A DNA stretch of 64,000 nucleotides from Lenzites betulinus (Eukaryota > Basidiomycota > Agaricomycetes > Polyporales > Polyporaceae): NCBI GenBank assembly GCA_022264855.1, contig JABYQU010000027.1, forward strand, positions 372,001 to 436,000. The letters are read 5' to 3'. Shown here in pieces: positions 23,060 to 32,851 of the stretch; position 1 is the first letter of the stretch, and every line of letters begins with the position of its first letter. The notes below the pieces were generated by a model. The model was given only the letters and a program-made list of their open reading frames with translations, was not told where the DNA came from and did no database searches. Both the position numbers and the translations under genes were made by a program.

Positions 23060-24067
23060 TTACCAGCCCTGCAACAGAACATTAACACACACAGACGAAG
23101 CTTCGGGAACACACGCACCAATCCAGCGAAGAGGCGGATGTCCGCATGCGTTTCGTACTGGCCGCTCTCTGCAGTGTTCACCTTCACGACGTCGAACCTC
23201 CCTTCCTCCGCGTTCCAGTGGAAGATCCGCTTGACGCCCGCCCACCTGCACCATTCCAGGCATCTCCAGCACGGCTTCGCACCTCCGAACCCGTTCTTCG
23301 TGAAACGAGCAACGTAGATGTCCGCGCCATTCGCGCGTGGATCGCGTCGCCGTGAGTCCCAAAGTTTGTCCGCGTCCTTGCTGTTACGCGTCCGGGGAGC
23401 CGTTCGACCAGTCGCAGGAACGCCGCATAGGGATGCGGAGGACCGCGACTGATCACCAGCGGTGTGGGGAGGGCTCTCGTTGCCGCTAGTCTCCTCGCTA
23501 CTGCTGCTGCCACCTCGACTGTCCACGCGACTTAATCCTGAGCTAGATGAGGGTCGACTCGGGCTTCGCTGGCAACGCTTGCTCTTGCCCTTCGGAGGCT
23601 TAGAGCCGGCGAAGGTAGCGGACGTCGGACTCGAACTCGCGCTCGAAGAGGCAGCTAGGGAAAGAAGTGGGCCCGGAAGAAGGGTCTTCGGGGCCCGCAC
23701 TCCCTTTTGGCCGTTGTGATCGAGGTTTTGGAGGTGTGACCGGTTTAACCCGGCGCTCCATGCCTTGAACCTGCGTCTTGAACGACGGGGACATGCCAGT
23801 CAAGCTGAAGATCGCGTGCATCTCTGCGTGCATAGATACTGGCTGTTCACTGTATTAGCATGGCCCTGCGTATGTATGGAAAGCGAGACTGACCTTTCGG
23901 TGCCCGTGGGTCTTTACCTCTGCACCGTCATAGTGAGGTCGATGGTGGTTGTATCCTGAGGATATAACTTTGCCGCCCTTGACCATGACGGCACCGAGAG
24001 TAAAACACATCGGACTCTTCGACGCGGCCTCGGCGCACTGCGAAAGGTAAAACTGGGTCTTGTTCAT
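23060..24067 (-). CDS. Cytidine/deoxycytidylate deaminase-like protein with disordered insert
   Basis: Zinc-dependent deaminase fold. ATG at 24067 gives MNKTQFYLSQCAEAASKSP, then FTLGAVMVKGGKVISSGYNH. The catalytic exon carries MHAEMHAIFSLTG (His-Ala-Glu: zinc ligand and proton shuttle). The other two zinc ligands lie in PCWRCLEWCRWAGVKRIFHW. Between them sits about 150 residues of Ser/Pro/Arg/Lys-rich low complexity, spanning a 47-nt intron. The last exon gives ADIRLFAGLGW and stop at 23060 after a GTGCGT...GCAG intron. The HAE...PCxxC set is complete, so the enzyme is probably active; CMP/dCMP, cytosine or a tRNA base are all possible. The gene is divergent from EF-1 beta, and upstream non-coding exons at 24.1-24.3 kb cannot be excluded. 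Confidence 0.78.
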
Positions 24068-24422
24068 GGCGGCTTGTACACGAAGACTGATGGGCACGCG
24101 ATGAGCTATGTGCAGCTTAGCTGCACCGGGAGCTTGACTGACCAGTATGCTTTTTGAGACGATGTTTGCGCTGTATGCGTTGAGAGAGCTACGACGTCGA
24201 GGAGAGAGGAGGCGAGCTGGGGGCAGGTATACACGAGGCTTTGTGCGATCGGGTTGAACAGAGGATCCAGAGCTGAGCTGGATGATGTCAACTAGGATCG
24301 AGAGCCACCTGCCCTGAAGTAATCACGGGACTCCATAAAATTCAGATCGCACTCGGCGCTTTTCTGCACGTCCTTCATCCATCGATCGCCTCTTCCTCTC
24401 CCAAATTTCTCAATTGCTCGCC

Positions 24423-25475
24423 ATGTCTGCCAACCTCGCGAAACTCGAAGCCCACCTCGCTACCCGCTCTTACGTTGAGGGGTGAGTATTTTTTCTGTGT
24501 TAGTGACGCCGGAGCGCGTCTTTCATATGATGAACACAACGCTATGGTCCGTGTTTCCAAGAAGCGACTAGACACCGCTGCTCAAGCATGCCGACAACCA
24601 ATCAACCTAGCTTTCTGACCCTTTTCTTAATCTTGTGGCTTTTACGAACGCGAGGCTGATGCACGTTGAATCACAGGTACACTCCCTCCCAGGCCGATGT
24701 CGCCGTCTTCAAGGCCATCGCATCTGCTCCCAGCGCGTCTGCGAACCCCAACGTCGCGCGCTGGTACACTCACATTCAGTCCTACACTGCTGAGTTTGAG
24801 TCCCTCCCCGGCTCCAGCCAGGCTGGTGAGGCCTTCTTGGGCGGAGCTGCTCCCGCTGCTGCTGCGGCCAAGGAGGAGGAGGATGACGATGAGGTCGACC
24901 TCTTCGGCTCCGACGATGAAGAGGATGCCGAGGCCGAGCGTGTCAAGGCTGAGCGTGTCGCTGCGTACACCGCGAAGAAGGCCGCGAAGCCCAAGACCGT
25001 CGCCAAGGTCAGTCTTTTGTTTCATCGCAGCGTAGCAGTAGCCCGTAGTCAGCTGTTATGTATATACCCTCATCGAAAACGATGTTGACTTTTCCCATTA
25101 GTCTGTTGTCACCTTCGAGGTGAAGCCCTGGGACGATGAGACCGATATGGCCAAGCTTGAGGAGGCCGTCCGCGGAATCGAGATGGAGGGTCTCGTCTGG
25201 GGTGGTAGCAAACTTGTCCCCATCGGCTACGGTATCCGCAAGCTCCAGATCACCATCGTCGTCGGTATGTACATTCGCATATGTGTCATGCGACTTCCCC
25301 TCATTATTTGTACAGAGGACGAGCTCGTGTCTCTTGAAGATCTGCAGGACAAGGTCGCTGAACTGGAAGAGTACGTCCAGAGCTCCGATATCGCTGCCAT
25401 GCAGAGTGAGTTTAGTCTCTGGTCACATTTAATGTATATATCGCTGACCGCACGCCCCCCATTACAGAGCTCTAG
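24423..25475 (+). CDS. EFB1: Translation elongation factor 1 beta (eEF1B alpha, EF-1 guanine-nucleotide exchange factor)
   Basis: Exchange factor that reloads eEF1A with GTP during translation. Exon 1 (24423-24481) encodes [20 protein letters not shown]. Exon 2 from 24677 starts [14 protein letters not shown], the GST-C-like N-terminal domain, and continues through an acidic linker with [18 protein letters not shown] and [19 protein letters not shown]. The catalytic C-terminal domain follows: [61 protein letters not shown] final tiny exon completes MQKL with stop 25473-25475. The expected terminal hydrophobic cap (usually QKL/KI) is present. Intron positions are supported by perfect reading-frame restoration. 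Expected to be highly expressed and codon-biased, which the exon sequence suggests. Confidence 0.95.
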
Positions 25476-26244
25476 GTCCGTTCTCCTGTTTCATTTGGGT
25501 GTTCGGTTGCAGGATGTCACAGTGTTGTGTATGGAAGGCAGAAAGCAGTAAAATCTCATGTTGTAACCATCTAGAATGCGAACTTGTGTTGTATCCAGTA
25601 TTGGTGGCCAGTAATATGATACCGATGACGAGCCCCTTCGTAGGTCAGTCGAGCATAAACTCATTCCGCGATAAAACGTCCGTCACTCACTGAAGGTATC
25701 GCGCACGTCTCGGGCTTCGTAGGTTCGAGCATATAAAAGGCCTCCGAGTCCTAGCGCTGTGGGGCAGCCAATTTGATTATGGTGCTCACGAGTGCGCCTT
25801 AGCCGCTACGTCCCGGTACGTACTACAGCGTACGTTGCACGGATGGCGACGGTTGGATTCTTCATGTGACAATATCCTCGTCATCGCACGCCGTCTCAGC
25901 TCGCAGCTTAGCCACCGCACCCGCACTTTGTCATGCGAAAGGACCCGCGTCATCCCATGACTTTATTTTGAAGATCCATCCCATCCAGCATCGAAGCGCC
26001 AAGCTCCTAAAGTAACAGCCGCGAGGGCCGCTGCTGCACGGCATGAGAGCCTGGTGGCTAGCGAACCTTGCTGGGTGTAAACCCTTCTCACCGTTGCTTC
26101 GGATTCCCGCCCGACCCAGGTCGCTGCGTGCCGGGGACGGCCCCCAGCGTATATAAGCTTGCGCCTTTGCGTTAGGCTTCAGCCTGCCAGCTTCCCGATC
26201 GACCCCACACAATCGTCAAACAGAACACCAGTACTATTATCAAC
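25476..26244. other. Intergenic region with cyanamide hydratase promoter
   Basis: No gene seen. TATAAAA at 25732-25738 is more than 500 bp from the next ATG and probably not used; the better TATA box is at 26150. Confidence 0.5.
26150..26157 (+). promoter_or_regulatory. TATA box of cyanamide hydratase gene
   Basis: TATATAAG, 88-95 bp upstream of the ATG at 26245, a position typical for fungal TATA promoters. Confidence 0.65.
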
Positions 26245-27315
26245 ATGTCCTCTGAAGAATGGAGACTGTACGGCTTCGCCCCGGTGCCTCGCGACCCCGA
26301 GGTGCTCTTTAAGGACCATCCCACTGCGTCTGGCCCGAACCCCAAGCAAGACCTCTTCACCGCGGATGATTTTCCTCTCCCCGACACGGCGCTCGTTCGT
26401 GAAGTCCGCGCATTCGCACAGGTGCGTATACCCTAGCGGTGTGCAACATTGATCAGGGGATTAACAGGCCCACAGAGGGAACTCGACGAGCAGACCTTCA
26501 ATCACAGCAACCGCGTCTTCGTCTACGGTACGCTCTCCACACCCCATCCTCGCGCCGCTTCCACAAGCTGACCGGTCAATTTGGAGGCTCCGCGCTCGCG
26601 CGCACGCACTTCCCCGCGTGGAAGTACGCGGAGACGCCGGGGATCGTCGAGACGTACGCGCTCTCGTGCCTGCTGCACGACATCGGCACGGCGGAGAAGT
26701 TCCTCGCGACGACGTATCTCTCGTTCGAGTTCAAGGGCGCCATCGTCGCGCGCGACCTCATCCTTTCCCTGGGCGGCCCGGAGCCTGCGGCGGACGGGGT
26801 CGCGGATGCGATCATCCGCCACCAGGATATCTTCGTCAAGGGGTATGTTCTGTGTGTGCCCGCAGAGCGTGTGCGGCAGCTCATGCGACGCTATATGGTG
26901 CAGTGGCAACATCACAGTCGTCGGCCAGATCCTCCAGCTTGCGACCATTCTCGGTGAGCACGGTAACGCCGGGATACCTCGTGCACACCCATGCTGACCG
27001 CGTCTTGCCCTCGTAGACAATGTCGGCCTGTAAGCTTCACTGTACGTACTCCCAGAGATACCGTTAGCTGACCGGCACGCACCATGTTCCTCCAGGCGCG
27101 CAAACCTCATTCACCCAAAGCTGATCGAGACGACGACGACGAAGTTCCCGCGCAAGGGCTGGTCGGAGCACTTCGCGGGCGTGATCGAGAAGGAGCTCAC
27201 GCTCAAGCCGTGGTGCCACACCTCGACCTTCGAGGTGCCGAACTGGAGGGCGGGCGTGCAGAGCAACTTTGCGACGGATGTGCGCGGGAACGACGTCATG
27301 CGCCCTTTCGACTAG
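26245..27315 (+). CDS. Cyanamide hydratase-like HD-domain protein
   Basis: HD-superfamily metalloenzyme closely resembling fungal cyanamide hydratase, which converts cyanamide to urea. Exon 1: MSSEEWRLYGFAPVPRDPE to VREVRAFAQ. Later exons: RELDEQTFNHSNRVFVYG (first metal His), SALARTHFPAWKYAETPGIV, YALSCLLHDIGTAEKFL (His-Asp pair), DAIIRHQDIFVKG, NITVVGQILQLATIL, a DNVGL exon, LIHPKLIETTTTKFPRKGWS, LTLKPWCHTSTFEVPNW, ending NDVMRPFD. KPWCHT and the terminal MxPxD/E match the enzyme family. At least five introns of 45-70 nt are predicted; the acceptor joining VFVYG to SALARTHFP is TTTGGAG. Metal ligands are intact. Close HD paralogues may prefer other nitriles, so cyanamide is the likely rather than proven substrate. 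Confidence 0.88.
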
Positions 27316-27980
27316 GTGTTTGGCCTGTTCGTCTCTGTTGGGCCGCTCGAGTCGAACGGTGCAATAGTGATGGACGTACGCGTATGCAGCTGCTCGAAAT
27401 GTAACGGGAAAAGCCATGCTCGAGGTAGGCCGCAATCTTGTATACGAGTTGTCTACGCTCTGTCTTGGCGGGACAACGTCCCCACTGTGGCTTTAAGTTT
27501 AATGTCAGTTGTCTTCAACAAAATGTGTCCTGTGCTTTGAAAGCGACCTGAAAATTCCTGACGATACGGTACACTAGCATCATATGAGCCAGACTTATAT
27601 TCGGCGTTGTCATTACAATTCTTTGCCAACCCGCTGTAAGCGTCACAACGTCTTGTAACGCTGCTTTAAATCGCGTTCGGTATGCATCGCCTGTCCTCAA
27701 AGCTACTAGCACTAGTATTACCCAAGTATTACCCGGCGACAGTCGGTGTGGTGGCGGAGGATGACGGCGAGGGGCGGCCGTGGTGCGAGCGTCAGCCACC
27801 GACGGGCGTCCAAATCGCGCCAAGCCCAGCTGGTTTGTTTGTACATGTTGTCTTAACGACGCTGGACAAGCCCGCGCCATCCCCGGCTTACACCAGTTCG
27901 CCATTCTCTTCACCCCCACCTGTCGTCGTCGTCGACTCTAAAGAACTCGTCCACTCCTTGCGTATACTACACGCTTCGCC
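27316..27980. other. Intergenic region
   Basis: No gene or clear promoter element recognised. A TTTAAAT stretch lies near 27664, about 315 bp before the next ATG. Confidence 0.4.
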
Positions 27981-29172
27981 ATGAAGTCCTTCGCTGCTGC
28001 CACGCTTTTCGCGACCGTTGTTCTTGCCCAGTCGGTGAGTGATTCGCATCTCTGAACATGGTTTGGCGAAAGCGAGAAAATTGGAGAAGATGACTTTGGT
28101 CGTGCTGTCTTCGCGAAAGAACGACGTACACGTCGCCGAACACTCTTTAGAAGAGTTGCGCTGTCGATTCCTGCAGTGTATCCCGAATCTTGTTGGTGCT
28201 TCGCATAGCGTAAAACATGCGCCAGCGACGGCCCTCTCTCATCCCTGTCATGCATGCTCTAAACTTTTTGTAAAGCAAGTATTAACATGTTCTTCTCTAT
28301 AGGCGTCCCTCATTCCTTCGGGAATCAGCAGCGCGTGCTCCGACTACCTCACCACGTTCAACAACGACAACTCGCTCAGCAGCTGCACTTCCTCCATCAT
28401 TAATGCCACCTCCGCCTTCGCACCTAGCACCAACGCATCTGCAGCTGCCACGACGCACTCCAGCTCCTCCATCAGCACGGCGTTGAACACTGTCTGCTCC
28501 TCCGCTAGCACGTGCTCCACAACCACCATCCGCTCCGCCCTTGCGGACTTCTACACCGCATGCAGTGCCGAGCTCACGGCGCCCAACGCCGAGGTGGTCA
28601 AGCTGTACGACGCGCTTTACGCCATCACACCCTACAAGCAGGCCATCTGCTCCAAGGACGACAGCGGCAGCTACTGCGCCAACCAAATCGCGGCCAACGC
28701 GTCGTCCTCGACCGGCACCGTCGCGAGCATCTCGAAGTTCATCTCCTCGAGCGCCGTCTCCCTCACGCGCCGCGCGACCGCCCAGTCCGTCGTAGCGCTG
28801 CAGCTTAACGCCACCACCTTCGCGGACAACAACCTCCTCTTCCTCCTTCTCCAGCCCAGCCTCTCGTCGGATGCCCTCTGCACGACCTGTACGCGCAACA
28901 TCATCACTTCCTACATCAGCTTCGAGTCGTCGACCCCTTACGCACCCGGCCTCAACAACTCCGTCCTGCTTGCCGGCCAATCCGCGCTGTACAACGCGGT
29001 CCAGACCACTTGCGGTTCCAGCTTCCTCAGCGGTGCGGTCGCCGCCGCCGCCGGTCTCTCTGGCGGTGTCGCAGGCCAGCTCGCGGGCGGCGCTGCTAGC
29101 CTTATGGCCAACACCGGTGTCACGAGCGCGATCATGGGTGCGATCGTCCTGGCGCTGACTGCGGCACTTTAA
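27981..29172 (+). CDS. Secreted Ser/Thr/Ala-rich cell-surface protein, probably GPI-anchored
   Basis: Exon 1 (27981-28034) is a signal peptide MKSFAAATLFATVVLAQS. A 268-nt intron, long for this window, leads to a single large exon from 28303. The mature protein is rich in Ser, Thr and Ala with regularly spaced Cys (ISSACSDYL, LSSCTSS, TVCSSASTCSTTT, TACSAEL, AICSKDDSGSYCAN, ALCTTCTRN, TTCGSS) and several N-glycosylation sites (NATSAF, NASAAA, NATTF, NNSVLL). It ends in a hydrophobic segment IMGAIVLALTAAL with small residues before it, as for GPI addition. It resembles an uncharacterised basidiomycete secreted family; I do not know a function. A structural or adhesive wall role is inference. 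Confidence 0.8.
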
Positions 29173-29577
29173 GAGGGAGGAGTGGTAGTTGCTTTAGAGT
29201 ATGCTTTCCTCCGTGACGCCTCGGTGTCATGAGTCGCTCTCCGATGTCAGTAATATACCCCTTAGTGTTGTTGAGTCCAATCGAGTCGGAGTCCCCAGCG
29301 CGCTCGAACTGATCAACCCATATCGATAATCATCATATGGGGCGTCTGAGCAAGCCTTACTGACGAAGTGGTAATGCATGTGAATGTTGAGATATTTACC
29401 CTTTTGGCTGTGACGCCACGGTCACATGATTTACCGTCTATTTCCCCGGACTGAGACATGGGCGTCTAATTCATCCTAGACCTGATTCTCGCCTTTTGCT
29501 CTGCCTCCGAGGGTTTCTCATCCCTCTTTCTCTCCTCTTGCCATCATCCCCTGTTTGACCCTCGTGCTTACCAGGAG
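29173..29577. other. Intergenic region
   Basis: 3' end of the secreted protein gene and promoter of the WD40 gene. A pyrimidine-rich stretch (about 29480-29560) precedes the start codon, as is common in fungal core promoters. Confidence 0.4.
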
Positions 29578-31309
29578 ATGTCTTGGGCACGCGCTGGTTT
29601 TCCGTATGGTCGGTGCGTGATGTTTTCGTCCTTCTGAACCCCAACCACGAGCCTGAGACCGGGAGCAGAAAACGGACCCTCTCCTCCGTCGACGATGAAG
29701 ACTCAAGCTCGAGCAAGAGGCTTCGCCGTCAATCTACGCTTCCTTTTGACACGCCGATGAGTACTGTAGGTCTGCAGACAGTTCTGACGCGTATCGTGGT
29801 TAATGACACGTTGCGTAGCTGTCGCCAAGCTCCTCCAGGACGGGCCCGACTCGGACGCGTTCGTTGATGGAGGAAGGGCACGATGAATTGGTTCGAGCGA
29901 TACATTCCACTCCCCGCCGCCCCCGTCTCAGTGGGACATCCTCCTTCGTGTACTCCAACTCGCCTTCCCGGGCGTCATCCATTGCCGGAGACGGTATTGG
30001 CTCCGGCTTCGACCTCATGAGAACGTCTTCTATCAACGACCTTCGTCGGCGCAGGGACTCGATGACCCCCGCGGAGCCGACCTACGCTCCTCATTCCGCG
30101 TACCACGTTCTCCGTTCTGTCAACAACATCGATTATTCGGTCGCACCGGCCGGCGACGCCACGGACTCCGCGCCGGCATCGCCCGTGAGCTGGTCCCAGT
30201 CGAACGCCGTGGTATTCGGCCGGGGGAACCGCGTCCACTACAAAAACATGGCCGACACCGAGGACGTCGCGCAGCAGCTGTGCAAGGTGACAAGCAGCTT
30301 CGGAAACCTGCGTCTGGTCCAGTGTGGCGGCCAGGACCAGCCGAGCCTGGTAGCGCTCGCCACTTCGCACGGCTGGATCCAGCTGTGGGACATCGTCACG
30401 AAGAAGATGGTGATGAACTGGAAGCTGAAGAGCGTGACGTCGCTGTGCTTCGGCCAGAACATGCTTACCATTGGCGACGAGAAGGGAACCCTCCGGCACT
30501 ACGACCCACGCGCGAACGACTCGACGAAGCTTAAGGAGCAGTTGAAGAAGGTCACTCGCCACCAGGGGCGTATCCTCAATGGCGCGTGGAAGGAGGACGG
30601 CAAATTCCTTGCCACTGGGGACCAGAACGGGCTCGTCTTGGTGTGGGATGCGCGTCGCCCCAGGGTCCCGCTAGAGGTCGGCGAAATGGTTCAGCGTCGG
30701 CGGAAGATGCAGCACACCGGTGCAGTTACGGTGGGTCTTATTGCACGTGTCCTGCGGTCAGCGATGCTCATGTGAACGTTAAAGGCTCTGGCTTGGTGCC
30801 CATGGCAGAGCAAATACCTTGTCACTGGCGACTCGACGGCAGACAGCACCGGGTCCATTCGTGTTTGGGATGTTAATGCAGTCGACGACAACGCGTCCGA
30901 GTGGCCTACGAAAATCGAGCTCGACGCTCAAGTCACTTCTTTGCATTTCTCGCCACATATCCGCGAGTTGTTGAGCACCCACGGCCCGGGCAAAGTCGTC
31001 CCGGCCCCGACCACACCCTCTACTCCCATTACTCCCATCGATGACCCGTTCACGAATGTGCCCCTCCACGCCGACCCTATCGCTTCCCGCATCAGCAACT
31101 CCGTCGTCGTGCATCAGTTCCCCACCATGCGTCCTGTCACGAATATGATGGTCGCGAAGAAGAACGTGGCCGGCAGCGTGCTCAGTCCCAACGGCCACCG
31201 TATCGTCTTCTCTGTGCCGGAGGAGTTGCAATTGAAGGTGTGGGAGGTGTGGGGGAAGTTCAAGGCGCCGAAGCCACCGAGCTTGTACGAGGCCTGCGCT
31301 ATCCGCTAG
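29578..31309 (+). CDS. Divergent Cdc20/Cdh1-family WD40 protein (APC/C activator-like)
   Basis: Start ATG 29578; a GTGCGT donor joins MSWARAGFPYG to RKRTLSSVDDEDSS. The ~200-residue N-terminus is disordered and basic (SKRLRRQSTLPFD, HSTPRRPRLSG, NDLRRRRDS). A seven-bladed WD40 propeller follows, with Cdc20-family hallmarks: SWSQSNAVVFGRGNRVHY (blade-1 site), GWIQLWDIVTKKMV, RILNGAWKEDGKFLATGDQN, and especially AVTALAWCPWQSKYLVTGDS, close to the family's AVKALAWCPWQ. The last blade has SVLSPNGHRIVFSVPEELQL. The protein terminates ...CAIR, an Ile-Arg tail like that by which Cdc20 and Cdh1 dock on APC/C. I find no clear C-box (DRxIPxR). It could be a meiotic activator of the Ama1/Mfr1 type or a lineage-specific one. 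Confidence 0.82.
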
Positions 31310-32851
31310 GGTCCCGGAGAAGAACGCGGCGGCGACCGTCCCACATGTGCGTTTGATTGCTATTCATAGCTTAGGGCCGCTGCTTATGCCGTCGCTCCGT
31401 TCAGGGTCCTGGGATGCCCGCTGCAGCTTCCTCCGTTATCACCTTACGTCTCCCAACTATGTCGGCATTATCATCAGGTAGGTTCTCCGGTTTAATTGTG
31501 TATGTTATCATGTAGCCCTCCCACGATGTAGCAATGATCCCCTGTTCGCTGCGGTACGGTAATGTTGTGTGTACCCGCATAGCCAGCGACGAGCGTGTCT
31601 GCCCGCCTATATCCTTGCACGTCTCTCCCTTTTCCCCGAATCCATGTTGCGTCTCGCGGGCTTCCAGTCCTTCGCCGAGTTGGATACTGTGTACGATTAT
31701 AGCATTGTCAAGACGTCGAGTAGTTGTCGTATCCCGAATGATGATGGTGATGCATTCCCTGGCCGTTCCCTAATCTATCCGGGCCGTCGGTGATGTATGA
31801 TAAACCCTCGCAGGTCGTGGGCTAAGCAAGTGACCATCGAGACTATTTTCAAACCGCGCGAACAAGTACGTTTACTTGCAACTTGCAACGTCAGTGTGCG
31901 AGGCGTTGCATAACTCGGGCCCCGGATATGAACGTAGTGTTTGCTGTTGTGGGTCCAATGGCGAAGTGATCGAGGCGCCTATCCTCCTTCGCGTTACACC
32001 ACCACAACGTCTTCTGTCTGTTTCATGCAAACTCATATCCTCGGCGACGATGACCTCTGTGGATGTGGTGGCTAGCGTCTGGGCCGTCATAAAGATGACC
32101 GCGTCGGGAATAAACGTACCACGCCAGCACAGCCGCGGTGATGGTTTCATCAGTGGCATCGCTCTCGCTCCTTAACCCAGTGCACATGCATGGATGATAT
32201 CGTGCGCAAGATGCACAAATGAACCCACTCTGATGACCATATTCTCCACGACGACAGCTCGCCAACGGTGGCCAACTATCAGTTCTGCGGGCTGGTGAGC
32301 AGACGGCCGTGATCCGCCTGCGTGCCTTCGTGCCAGAGCGCCATCGCGCGCACGGTGGTGATGGGCGTGGGGCCCTGCAGGCCTAGGGCGTAGGCGACCG
32401 TCCGCAGGCAGTGATGAAGCCGGGCGGCGGGACATGTCTCTGCTTGTGCGGTTCCGAGCCTGAGCCCACCCTTCACGAGGCCACCCATATCGTCTGGCAT
32501 CCTCGGGGCTCGCTGTCGACAACGGGCTGCCTCTCTCCACTTTGTTTCTTCGCTGCTCCCGGTGAGCCCTGCTTTTTTCTTGGGCTGGTCTCGGACGCGT
32601 ACCTCTTCGATTCTCTTTCTTGGTCGCTGCTCCCCTTCACTTGGTTCTCAGCGGGTGCTGCCTGGATAACAGCCAGGAACAGTCGACGCCGTTGAAGAGC
32701 AACTTATTACTAGTCTTCTCGTGTGGATATTGGACACTTTTCGGAGCCTATCTATGTGAGTGTCATGTAACGCGTCGGAATCGTTCGTCCCCCCCTCTCA
32801 GACGTCATTCCTCGTCCAGAACAGACCCCACCTTCACGACCCTTACGCGCG
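31310..32851. other. 1.5-kb region without a confident gene
   Basis: Several fragments look faintly protein-like on plus (WDARCSFLRYHLTSPNYVG near 31410-31490; WAKQVTIETIFKPREQ near 31810-31865), and a 73-codon frame lies on minus at 32279-32500, but none joins into a recognisable protein. It may hold a decayed gene or a short lineage-specific one. The right end contains the promoter of the membrane protein. Confidence 0.35.

Noticed and set aside
24106..24291. Upstream coding exon for the deaminase
   Set aside because: The frame begins at TTG rather than ATG, and every simple splice into the next exon meets a stop or the wrong phase; ATG 24067 is preferred.
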